A stretch of 15,396 nt of DNA, taken from an uncultured Streptomyces sp. (GTDB lineage: Bacteria; Actinomycetota; Actinomycetes; Streptomycetales; Streptomycetaceae). The notes beneath the pieces were generated by a model. The model made no database searches. It saw only the letters and a list, made by a program, of their open reading frames with translations, and was not told the origin of the DNA. The DNA is taken from positions 1 through 15,396 of the forward strand of contig CAMLJW010000078.1 in assembly GCA_946480485.1 (NCBI GenBank), given 5' to 3'. Positions 1 through 5,663 of this stretch are shown piece by piece. The position numbers and the translations under genes were made by a program. Every line of letters starts with the position of its first letter. The stretch's first letter is position 1.

Positions 1-48
1 CGGCTATGGTTTTGGAGACCAGTGCTCTACCAATTGAGCTACGACCCT
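1..48 (-). tRNA. tRNA-Trp (CCA), 5' part only
   Basis: The reverse strand reads as the 5' acceptor strand AGGGTCG, TA, a D arm and an anticodon loop CTCCAAA, with anticodon CCA at 15-13. The gene is cut by the window edge just after the anticodon stem, so the T arm and 3' end are not visible. The anticodon stem has four pairs plus a C-T mismatch at its outer pair. In streptomycetes and mycobacteria this tRNA lies directly upstream of secE-nusG, which would be expected just outside the window to the left; that is inference. Confidence 0.9.
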
Positions 49-131
49 TTGTTTCCCCTCAACGTACCGCATCGGCCCGAGTGCTCGGTGTGCACCGGGT
101 GAGTGCGGCCGGTGAAGGCCAACGAGGTGAG

Positions 132-161
132 AGTGTACGTGGTCGGCGGCCGGTCGTCGAA
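132..161 (-). promoter_or_regulatory. candidate promoter for tRNA-Trp (leftward)
   Basis: On the minus strand TTCGAC (161-156) and TACACT (137-132) are separated by 18 bases, a fair match to the streptomycete housekeeping pattern TTGAC-N17/18-TANNNT. It would start a leader of about 75 bases before the tRNA. It is the best leftward candidate I found in this divergent gap, not a proven promoter. Confidence 0.35.
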
Positions 162-182
162 CAGGAAGCGGCCGTAAGGGTT

Positions 183-210
183 TTGACAGGGCCTGTTCAG
201 TCCGTGAAAC
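183..210 (+). promoter_or_regulatory. candidate promoter for the aminotransferase gene
   Basis: A perfect -35 hexamer TTGACA lies at 183-188. The best -10 at normal spacing is only TGAAAC (205-210, 16-base spacer). A short dyad, ACAGG-G-CCTGT (186-196), overlaps the -35 element and could be an operator or chance. Transcription would start about 35 bases before the gene. Confidence 0.3.
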
Positions 211-251
211 CCGTGTGCCGGGGATGTTTCCCGTCTGGAACGATGGGCCCC

Positions 252-1478
252 ATGAGCGCTGCAACCCCTCCCACCGAGCGCCGGGTCTCCGCCCGAGTCG
301 GCGCGATCTCCGAGTCCGCCACCCTCGCCGTTGACGCCAAGGCCAAGGCCCTCAAGGCCGCCGGGCGTCCGGTGATCGGCTTCGGCGCCGGCGAGCCCGA
401 CTTTCCGACGCCCGACTACATCGTCGAGGCCGCCATCGAGGCGTGCAAGAACCCGAAGTACCACCGCTACACGCCGGCCGGCGGCCTGCCCGAGCTGAAG
501 GCCGCCATCGCCGCCAAGACCCTGCGCGACTCCGGCTACGAGCCCGACGTCTCACAGATCCTGGTCACCAACGGCGGCAAGCAGGCCATCTACGAGGCGT
601 TCGCCGCGATCCTCGACCCGGGCGACGAAGTGATCGTCCCGGCTCCGTACTGGACGACGTACCCGGAGTCCATCCGTCTCGCCGGCGGTGTCCCGGTCGA
701 GGTCGTCGCCGACGAGACCACCGGCTACCGGGTCTCGGTCGAGCAGCTGGAGGCGGCCCGTACGGAGAAGACCAAGGTCGTCCTCTTCGTGTCCCCCTCG
801 AACCCGACCGGCGCCGTCTACAGCGAGGCCGACACGGAGGCGATCGGCCGCTGGGCCGTCGAGCACGGCCTGTGGGTGATGACGGACGAGATCTACGAAC
901 ACCTCGTCTACGGGGACGCGGCCTCCGTGTCGCTGCCGGCCCTCCTGCCCGAGCTGCGCGACAAGTGCGTGGTGGTCAATGGCGTGGCGAAGACGTACGC
1001 GATGACGGGTTGGCGCGTCGGCTGGATCATCGGCCCGAAGGACGTGGTGAAGGCCGCGACGAACCTCCAGTCGCACGCCACGTCCAATGTGTCGAACGTG
1101 GCACAGGTCGCCGCGCTCGCCGCCGTCTCGGGCGGTCTGGAGGCCGTCGCGAAAATGCGCGAGGCCTTCGACCGCCGCCGCAAGACGATCGTGCGGATGC
1201 TCAACGAGATCGACGGCGTGGTGTGCCCCGAGCCCGAGGGCGCCTTCTACGCGTACCCCTCGGTGAAGGCCCTCATCGGCAAGGAGATCCGCGGCAGGCG
1301 CCCGCAGGACTCGGTCGAGCTGGCCGCCCTGATCCTGGAGGAGGCCGAGGTCGCGGTCGTCCCGGGCGAGGCCTTCGGCACGCCGGGCTACCTGCGGCTG
1401 TCGTACGCGCTGGGTGACGAAGATCTCGTCGAGGGCGTCTCGCGGATCCAGAAGCTGCTGGCGGAGGCGCGGGGCTGA
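252..1478 (+). CDS. class I aminotransferase, aspartate-aminotransferase type (PLP-dependent)
   Basis: The 408-residue protein has the fold-type I aminotransferase pattern: a glycine-rich [12 protein letters not shown] near residue 40, [18 protein letters not shown] with the pyridoxal-binding Asp and Tyr, and [14 protein letters not shown] with the Schiff-base lysine at K247. A C-terminal YLRLSYAL holds the carboxylate-binding Arg. Length and motifs fit the prokaryotic aspartate (or aspartate/prephenate) aminotransferase subgroup that moves an amino group between aspartate and 2-oxoglutarate in the cytoplasm. I chose the ATG at 252, where the [15 protein letters not shown] start known from streptomycetes begins. 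An ATG at 243 is also in frame, but a GGAA sits only two bases before it. The frame stays open upstream to base 6, but that part overlaps the tRNA and is not protein-like. A strong hairpin follows the stop. The exact substrate cannot be told from sequence alone. Confidence 0.93.
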   Translation: MSAATPPTERRVSARVGAISESATLAVDAKAKALKAAGRPVIGFGAGEPDFPTPDYIVEAAIEACKNPKYHRYTPAGGLPELKAAIAAKTLRDSGYEPDVSQILVTNGGKQAIYEAFAAILDPGDEVIVPAPYWTTYPESIRLAGGVPVEVVADETTGYRVSVEQLEAARTEKTKVVLFVSPSNPTGAVYSEADTEAIGRWAVEHGLWVMTDEIYEHLVYGDAASVSLPALLPELRDKCVVVNGVAKTYAMTGWRVGWIIGPKDVVKAATNLQSHATSNVSNVAQVAALAAVSGGLEAVAKMREAFDRRRKTIVRMLNEIDGVVCPEPEGAFYAYPSVKALIGKEIRGRRPQDSVELAALILEEAEVAVVPGEAFGTPGYLRLSYALGDEDLVEGVSRIQKLLAEARG

Positions 1479-1507
1479 CGTTTTCGTGCTCTACCTCTAT
1501 GCGCGCG

Positions 1508-1541
1508 TGCGGGCCGTTTCCCTTCGGGGAGGCGGCCCGCA
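1508..1541 (+). terminator. hairpin terminator after the aminotransferase gene
   Basis: A 15-bp uninterrupted stem can form. The outer arms are TGCGGGCCG (1508-1516) and CGGCCCGCA (1533-1541), continued inward by TTTCCC/GGGAGG with two G-T pairs and closed by a TTCG tetraloop at 1523-1526. It starts 30 bases after the stop. There is no clear T-run, as is usual in high-GC actinobacteria. Confidence 0.85.
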
Positions 1542-1601
1542 TCTCAGTACGAGCAACACCACGATCGGGGAAAGCGCTACCGGTATGACAGGGGCGTACG
1601 G

Positions 1602-1607
1602 CAAAAT
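1602..1607 (+). promoter_or_regulatory. possible -10 element for a leaderless adenosine deaminase mRNA
   Basis: CAAAAT ends six bases before the ATG at 1614, so transcription would begin at or next to the start codon. No Shine-Dalgarno sequence is visible before that ATG, which supports a leaderless message. The match to TANNNT is imperfect at the first base and no good -35 is seen. Confidence 0.3.
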
Positions 1608-1613
1608 CCTGGA

Positions 1614-2630
1614 ATGAAGCACGTACGTGATGTCTCTGAGCTTCCGAAGGCCCATCTGCACCTGCACTTCACCGGGTCGATGCGGCCCTCCACCCTGCTT
1701 GAGCTGGCCGACAAGTACGGCGTACGGCTGCCCGACGCGCTGACCAGCGGGGAGCCACCCAAGCTGCGCGCCACGGACGAGCGGGGCTGGTTCCGTTTCC
1801 AGCGGCTGTACGACGCGGCTCGGTCGTGCCTCAGAGAGCCCGAGGACATTCAGCGGCTGGTGCGCGAGGCCGCCGAGGAGGACATCAAGGACGGCTCCGG
1901 CTGGCTGGAGATCCAGGTCGACCCGACGTCGTACGCGCCTCGCCTGGGCGGGCTGATTCCGGCCCTGGAGGTCATCCTGGACGCGGTGGACTCAGCCGTG
2001 CGCGGGACCGGGCTCGGAATGCGGGTCCTGGTGGCCGCGAACCGCATGAAGCACCCGCTGGACGCCCGCACGCTGGCCCGCCTCGCCGTGCGGTACGCGG
2101 ACCGCGGCATCGTCGGCTTCGGCCTGTCCAACGACGAACGGCGCGGTCTCGCACGGGACTTCGACCGGGCCTTCGCCATCGCGCGCGAGGGCGGGCTTCT
2201 GTCTGCCCCGCACGGCGGCGAGCTGACAGGCCCCGCGTCGGTGCGCGACTGCCTGGACGACCTGCATGCCTCGCGGATCGGGCACGGGGTGCGGGCCGCC
2301 GAGGACCCGCGCCTGCTGAAGAGGCTCGCGGATCGTGGGGTGACCTGTGAGGTGTGCCCGGCGTCGAACGTCGCCCTGGGCGTGTACGAAAAGCCGGAGG
2401 AAGTCCCCTTGCGCACGCTTTTCGAGGGCGGGGTCCCTCTGGCACTCGGCGCGGACGACCCGTTGCTCTTCGGGTCGCGGCTGGCAGCCCAGTACGAGAT
2501 CGCGCGCCGCCATCACGGCTTCACGGACCCCGAACTGGCCGAGCTGGCACGGCAGTCGGTACGGGGCTCGGCGGCACCGGAGGACGTCAAGGAGAAGCTG
2601 CTGTCCGGGGTCGACGACTGGCTCGCCTGA
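1614..2630 (+). CDS. adenosine-deaminase-family nucleoside deaminase
   Basis: The 338-residue protein has the metal-dependent adenosine deaminase pattern: HLHLHF with zinc ligands H16 and H18, HGGE (H200, general-acid E203) in place of the usual HAGE, IGHGVR with H224, CPASNV, and GADDP with D281/D282. These enzymes hydrolyse adenosine or related 6-aminopurine nucleosides to the 6-oxo form in purine salvage. The usual HLDG after the first two histidines is HFTG here (T20). The Asp at that place contacts the ribose in animal and bacterial adenosine deaminases, so the natural substrate may not be plain adenosine. The start has no ribosome site and may be leaderless. The gene has its own strong terminator upstream and converges on murB, so it looks monocistronic. 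Confidence 0.88.
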   Translation: MKHVRDVSELPKAHLHLHFTGSMRPSTLLELADKYGVRLPDALTSGEPPKLRATDERGWFRFQRLYDAARSCLREPEDIQRLVREAAEEDIKDGSGWLEIQVDPTSYAPRLGGLIPALEVILDAVDSAVRGTGLGMRVLVAANRMKHPLDARTLARLAVRYADRGIVGFGLSNDERRGLARDFDRAFAIAREGGLLSAPHGGELTGPASVRDCLDDLHASRIGHGVRAAEDPRLLKRLADRGVTCEVCPASNVALGVYEKPEEVPLRTLFEGGVPLALGADDPLLFGSRLAAQYEIARRHHGFTDPELAELARQSVRGSAAPEDVKEKLLSGVDDWLA

Positions 2631-2635
2631 GACGG

Positions 2636-2670
2636 GGCCTCTCCGGCGGGAATCGTCGCCCCTGGAGGCC
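2636..2670. terminator. terminator between convergent deaminase and murB genes
   Basis: GGCCTC (2636-2641) pairs with GAGGCC (2665-2670), and after a small bulge GGCG (2645-2648) pairs with CGCC (2657-2660). It fills the 42-base gap between the two stop codons and could serve both directions. Confidence 0.6.
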
Positions 2671-2672
2671 GC

Positions 2673-3728
2673 TCAGAGGCTGACGCCCACCGTCACCGGC
2701 TCGTTGACCAGCGTGATCCCGAAGGCGTCGTGGACCCCGGCGACGACCTCGCGGGCCAGCGTGAGCAGGTCCTCCGTGGTGGCACCGCCCCGGTTGGTGA
2801 GGGCGAGGGTGTGCTTGGTGGAGATGCGCGCGGGACCGGTGCCGTGGCCCTTGGTGAAGCCCGACTTGTCGATCAGCCAGGCCGCGGAGGTCTTGATGTG
2901 GCCGTCGCCCGCCGGATACGCGGGCGGGGTGGCGTCCGCGCCCAGACGCGCCTGCACGCGCGCGTGGAACGCGGCGAACTCCTCGTCCGTGAGGATCGGG
3001 TTGGTGAAGAACGATCCTGCCGACCAGGTGTCGTGATCCTCGGGGTCGAGAACCATCCCTTTGCCGGAGCGCTGCTTCAGAACGGTCTCGCGAGCGGCCG
3101 CGAGAGGCACACGATCGCCGGGCTCGACCCCGAGGGCGCGAGCCGTCTCGGCGTACTTGATCGGCGCGGAGAGTCCGGCCGCATCCTCCAGCTCGAAGCG
3201 GACGCGCAGGACGACGAAGCGCTCGGGGTCGGCCTTGAAGCGGCTGTGGCGATACGAGAAGGCGCACGCGGCGTTCGAAACGGTGACCGTCTCGCGGCTC
3301 CTCCGGTCGTACGCGATCACCTCGGTGATCGTCGACGACACTTCCTGCCCGTAAGCGCCGACGTTCTGGATCGGTGTCGCGCCCGCGGAGCCAGGGATGC
3401 CGGCAAGGCACTCGATGCCCGCGAGGCCGGCCTCCACGGTGCGGGCGACCGCGTCGGTCCACACCTCGCCGGCGGCCAGCTCGAGGTCGGCACCGTCGAG
3501 TTCGAAGCCGCGCGTGGCGATGCGCAGGGCGGTTCCCGCGAAGCCCTTGTCGCCGATGACCAGGTTGGAACCGCCGCCGATGAGCAGCAGCGGCGTACCG
3601 CTGTCGTCGGCCTCGCGGACGGCGGAGACCACCTCGGCGTCGGTCGCCGCGGTGATCAGCCGTGTGGCGGGGCCGCCAAGCCGGAAGGTGGTCAGTGGGG
3701 CTAGTGGGGCGCCGTGGAGTTCATGCAC
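2673..3728 (-). CDS. murB: UDP-N-acetylenolpyruvoylglucosamine reductase (MurB)
   Basis: MurB is the FAD enzyme that reduces UDP-N-acetylglucosamine enolpyruvate with NADPH to UDP-N-acetylmuramate, the second committed step of peptidoglycan precursor synthesis in the cytoplasm. The 351-residue product shows TTFRLGG near the start, the FAD-binding LLIGGGSNLVI (about 49-58), GIPGSAGATPIQNVGAYGQE (about 111-129), YRHSRFK with the substrate Arg R160, SAGSFFTNP with the proton-donating Ser S239, and LVNEP with the catalytic Glu E343. I chose the GTG at 3728 because the protein then begins MHELHGAPLAP, close to the MQELH-type start I recall in streptomycetes, and because a -10-like TACGCT ends six bases before it. 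The in-frame GTG at 3734 would add two residues. No ribosome site precedes either GTG. The gene stands alone between hairpins, away from the division and cell-wall cluster. Confidence 0.95.
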   Translation of the reverse strand: MHELHGAPLAPLTTFRLGGPATRLITAATDAEVVSAVREADDSGTPLLLIGGGSNLVIGDKGFAGTALRIATRGFELDGADLELAAGEVWTDAVARTVEAGLAGIECLAGIPGSAGATPIQNVGAYGQEVSSTITEVIAYDRRSRETVTVSNAACAFSYRHSRFKADPERFVVLRVRFELEDAAGLSAPIKYAETARALGVEPGDRVPLAAARETVLKQRSGKGMVLDPEDHDTWSAGSFFTNPILTDEEFAAFHARVQARLGADATPPAYPAGDGHIKTSAAWLIDKSGFTKGHGTGPARISTKHTLALTNRGGATTEDLLTLAREVVAGVHDAFGITLVNEPVTVGVSL

Positions 3729-3734
3729 GTGCAC

Positions 3735-3740
3735 AGCGTA
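3735..3740 (-). promoter_or_regulatory. candidate -10 element for leaderless murB
   Basis: On the minus strand TACGCT (3740-3735) fits TANNNT and lies six bases before the GTG at 3728, so the mRNA could begin at the start codon. A weak -35-like CTGACC (3761-3756) lies in the loop of the upstream hairpin at a short 15-base spacing. Confidence 0.35.
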
Positions 3741-3741
3741 C

Positions 3742-3776
3742 GAGAACGCCCCGCCGGTCAGGGCGGGGCCGTTCTC
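3742..3776. terminator. strong hairpin upstream of murB
   Basis: GAGAACGCCCCGCC (3742-3755) pairs with GGCGGGGCCGTTCTC (3762-3776) with a single bulged base and a six-base loop. It would stop transcription arriving from hadB and the TetR-like remnant and so isolate murB. The murB -10 starts immediately beside it. Confidence 0.75.
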
Positions 3777-3788
3777 AGCAGGGCTCGG

Positions 3789-3893
3789 TCACGGGCGCCG
3801 GAGCACGTTCGTCCAAGGCTGCGAGACATCCACCCGCTTGGCGATCGCCTCCGTGGATGTGCCGTTGCAGCCACCCCGGGCGAACTCGCTCAT
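3789..3893 (-). pseudogene. remnant of a TetR-family regulator (helix-turn-helix end)
   Basis: A 34-codon minus-strand frame, ATG at 3893 to TGA at 3789, contains FARGGCNGTSTEAIAKRVDV then SQP. This matches the typical TetR N-terminal pattern 'FAERGYxGTSTEAIAKRAGVSQPYLFRLF' up to SQP, then loses it (WTNVLRRP and stop). The ligand-binding domain and the first helix are absent and the frame is closed just upstream. It is best read as the relic of a full regulator gene that once stood between hadB and murB; a chance match cannot be excluded for so short a piece. Confidence 0.5.
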
Positions 3894-3911
3894 CGCCTCA
3901 CATCACTACCT

Positions 3912-3936
3912 GGGCACGCCTCCATGGAGGGTGCCC
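3912..3936 (-). terminator. hairpin after hadB
   Basis: GGGCAC-g-CCTCC (3912-3923) pairs with GGAGGGTGCCC (3926-3936) around a very short AT turn. It lies about 20 bases past the hadB stop on the minus strand and is the likely end of the rpmG-hadAB transcript. Confidence 0.65.
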
Positions 3937-3954
3937 CTTACTCAAGCGCTGCCA

Positions 3955-4383
3955 TCAGGCCAGTCGTACGACCGCCCGCGACATCCCCAGGACCTTCCGG
4001 CCCGCGCTCATCGCCGTGAGATCGACGCGCACGGTGTTGTCGTCCAGCTTGGCCGCGACCTTGGCGCCGACCTCGATCGAGGCCCCCTTGTCGTCGTTCG
4101 GGACGACCACGGGCTTGGTGAAGCGCACGCCGTACTCGACGACCGCACCCGGATCGCCCACCCAGTCGGTGACGACCCGGATCGCCTCGGCCATGGTGAA
4201 CATGCCGTGCGCGATGACGTCCGGAAGGCCGACCTCCACCGCGAACTTCTCGTTCCAGTGGATCGGATTGAAGTCCCCGGAGGCGCCCGCATACTGCACG
4301 AGCGTGCCGCGCGTCACCGGGAAGGTCCCGGCCGGCAGTTCGGTGCCGACCTCGACGTCCTCGTATGCGATCTTCGCCGTCAT
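3955..4383 (-). CDS. hadB: MaoC-type (3R)-hydroxyacyl dehydratase subunit, HadB-like
   Basis: The 142-residue protein is a single hot-dog domain with the R-specific hydratase 2 motif YAGASGDFNPIH, with the catalytic pair D37 and H42, followed by GLPDVIAHGMFTMAEA. In mycobacteria HadB is the catalytic half of the HadAB dehydratase, which removes water from 3-hydroxyacyl-ACP in type II fatty acid elongation. Here the ATG overlaps the stop of hadA (ATGA), so the two are translationally coupled and almost certainly form a heterodimer. A GGAGG inside the end of hadA lies about ten bases before the ATG. No third subunit gene (hadC) follows; the next thing downstream is a terminator. The identity of the natural acyl substrate in a non-mycolate organism is not shown by the sequence. 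Confidence 0.9.
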   Translation of the reverse strand: MTAKIAYEDVEVGTELPAGTFPVTRGTLVQYAGASGDFNPIHWNEKFAVEVGLPDVIAHGMFTMAEAIRVVTDWVGDPGAVVEYGVRFTKPVVVPNDDKGASIEVGAKVAAKLDDNTVRVDLTAMSAGRKVLGMSRAVVRLA

Positions 4384-4841
4384 GCGTGTCGGCCCTCCTC
4401 CGCCGCGCGGGACACCAGCTTGGTCCAGGCAGTCACCACATGCTCGCCCGCCTCGTCGTAGACCTCGCCTCGGATGTCCAGGATGTCGTTGCCCGCGAGG
4501 GACTTGATCGCGTCGATGGTCGAGGTGACCGTGAGCCGGTCCCCGGCACGCACGGGACGTGTGTAGACGAACTTCTGGTCGCCGTGCACCACACGGCTGT
4601 AGTCAAGGCCCAGCTGGGGGTCCTGGACGACCTGTCCCGCGGCCTTGAAGGTGATCGCGAACACGAAGGTGGGCGGAGCGATCACATCAGAGTGCCCGAA
4701 GGCCTTGGCGGCCTCGGAGTCCGTGTACGCGGGGTTGGGGTCTCCCACCGCTTCCGCGAACTCGCGGATCTTCTCCCGGCCGACCTCGTAGGGGTCGGTG
4801 GGCGGGTAGGACCGCCCCACGAAGGACTGGTCGAGCGCCAT
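4380..4841 (-). CDS. hadA: FAS1-type dehydratase partner subunit, HadA-like
   Basis: The 153-residue protein begins MALDQSFVGRSYPPTDPYEV and contains REFAEAVGDPNPAYTDSEAA and APPTFVFAITF, the pattern of the N-terminal MaoC-like dehydratase (FAS1-type) half. HadA subunits lack the full catalytic motif and bind the acyl chain, while HadB supplies the Asp-His pair. The start is the ATG at 4841, ten bases after a perfect AGGAGGT. The frame is open upstream to 5006, but that part runs through the terminator and into rpmG and is rejected. Gene order rpmG-hadA-hadB is the same as in Mycobacterium tuberculosis, where hadC and the Trp tRNA follow. Confidence 0.9.
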   Translation of the reverse strand: MALDQSFVGRSYPPTDPYEVGREKIREFAEAVGDPNPAYTDSEAAKAFGHSDVIAPPTFVFAITFKAAGQVVQDPQLGLDYSRVVHGDQKFVYTRPVRAGDRLTVTSTIDAIKSLAGNDILDIRGEVYDEAGEHVVTAWTKLVSRAAEEGRHA

Positions 4842-4918
4842 GTGCTCGGCACCTCCTGGTGTTCGCTGTGGTTGCCCGGACTGAGCATTCACTCCGGCCG
4901 GCCGGACGGCCGACAACG

Positions 4919-4958
4919 ACACGAGGCCGCCCCCGATCAGCTGGGGACGGCCTCGTGT
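4919..4958 (-). terminator. terminator between rpmG and hadA
   Basis: ACACGAGGCCG (4919-4929) pairs perfectly with CGGCCTCGTGT (4948-4958), and inside it CCCC (4931-4934) pairs with GGGG (4943-4946) around an eight-base loop. It begins 12 bases after the rpmG stop. Some read-through into hadAB is possible, since no clear hadA promoter was found. Confidence 0.8.
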
Positions 4959-4969
4959 ACGAGCCTGAT

Positions 4970-5134
4970 TTATCGCGTTTCGCGGTGCGCGGTGTGCGCC
5001 TTGCAACGCGGGCAGTGCTTCTTCATCTCCAGTCGGTCCGGGTTGTTACGCCGGTTCTTCTTGGTGATGTAGTTCCGCTCCTTGCACTCCACGCAGGCCA
5101 GCGTGATCTTCGGGCGGACGTCGGTGGCAGCCAC
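4970..5134 (-). CDS. rpmG: 50S ribosomal protein L33, zinc-binding form
   Basis: The 54-residue product begins [18 protein letters not shown]. It carries the L33 core [19 protein letters not shown], then [15 protein letters not shown]. Two CxxC pairs (C14/C17 and C41/C44) make it the zinc-ribbon form. It is a small basic protein of the large ribosomal subunit. The start is GTG at 5134, seven bases after AAGGAG (5147-5142); the stop is TAA. It lies 97 bases after tRNA-Met and before hadAB, as in mycobacteria. Streptomycetes usually also have a cysteine-free L33 used under zinc shortage; none is in this window. Confidence 0.97.
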   Translation of the reverse strand: MAATDVRPKITLACVECKERNYITKKNRRNNPDRLEMKKHCPRCKAHTAHRETR

Positions 5135-5187
5135 GTGAGTGCTCCTTGACGAACGGATGGGATGGGTTTAATGCGTAGACATAGAAG

Positions 5188-5225
5188 AGTAGCCGATCGA
5201 AGGACCGACCCCACAATCGGCTACT
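5188..5225 (-). terminator. hairpin directly after tRNA-Met
   Basis: AGTAGCCGAT (5188-5197) pairs perfectly with ATCGGCTACT (5216-5225) around an 18-base loop. It starts five bases past the tRNA 3' end. It can terminate the tRNA transcript or mark a 3' processing site. Confidence 0.6.
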
Positions 5226-5230
5226 GTCAG

Positions 5231-5303
5231 TAGCGGTGACCGGACTTGAACCGGTGACACAGCGATTATGAGCCGCTTGCTCTACCGACTGAGCTACACC
5301 GCT
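5231..5303 (-). tRNA. tRNA-Met (CAT), elongator
   Basis: A complete 73-base cloverleaf on the minus strand: acceptor AGCGGTG pairs with CACCGCT, discriminator A, a D arm with AGTCGGTAGA, anticodon CAT (5270-5268) and a T loop with GGTTCAAGTCC. The first acceptor pair is A-T, where initiator tRNAs have a mismatch, so this is the elongator. The 3' CCA is not encoded. Confidence 0.95.
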
Positions 5304-5349
5304 ACGATGCGATCGTGCCCCGCCTCGCGACGGGAACCTCTCACACCAG

Positions 5350-5422
5350 AGCCCCAATACGGAATCGAACCGTAGACCTTCTCCTTACCATGGAGACGCT
5401 CTGCCGACTGAGCTATTGGGGC
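5350..5422 (-). tRNA. tRNA-Thr (GGT)
   Basis: A complete 73-base cloverleaf on the minus strand: acceptor GCCCCAA pairs with TTGGGGC, anticodon stem TCTCC/GGAGA with loop ATGGTAA and anticodon GGT (5389-5387), T loop with GGTTCGATTCC, discriminator T. CCA is not encoded. It is followed 46 bases later by tRNA-Met, and the pair is probably co-transcribed. Confidence 0.95.
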
Positions 5423-5433
5423 GAGCGATGAAG

Positions 5434-5463
5434 ACATTACACGCTCGGCCACCGATCGCCCAA
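5434..5463 (-). promoter_or_regulatory. candidate promoter for tRNA-Thr/tRNA-Met
   Basis: On the minus strand TTGGGC (5463-5458) and TAATGT (5439-5434) are separated by 18 bases. The -10 fits TANNNT well and would place the transcript start a few bases before the tRNA-Thr 5' end at 5422. Confidence 0.5.
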
Positions 5464-5577
5464 ATCCGTTTCGCGGCACCTGCCCCACCCCGTTCCGGTG
5501 TTCTCCTGTGCTCCCCGGGAGTTCCAGCTCCCCCTCAGACACGGCCGACCACTCCGGTACGACTATTCCGCTCCTCC

Positions 5578-5606
5578 GTGAACCGCGCCGGTCACCGCCC
5601 TAGGCT
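5578..5606 (+). promoter_or_regulatory. weak candidate promoter for the amidohydrolase-like gene
   Basis: GTGAAC (5578-5583) and TAGGCT (5601-5606) are 17 bases apart. The -10 fits TANNNT and the -35 is only half matched. It would give a leader of roughly 50 bases. Confidence 0.3.
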
Positions 5607-5663
5607 CGACTCACGTTGCGTGATCGGTCCCCCTCCGCAGCCGCCCCGAACCCCAGGAGCGCG

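Noticed and set aside
6..251. Upstream extension of the aminotransferase frame
   Set aside because: It overlaps tRNA-Trp and has no similarity to aminotransferases; the family start is at 252.
2730..3704. Plus-strand open frame of 324 codons opposite murB
   Set aside because: Antisense shadow of murB; no start signal or recognisable motif.
4842..5006. Upstream extension of hadA
   Set aside because: The added 55 residues run through the rpmG terminator and into rpmG, while a perfect AGGAGGT precedes the ATG at 4841.
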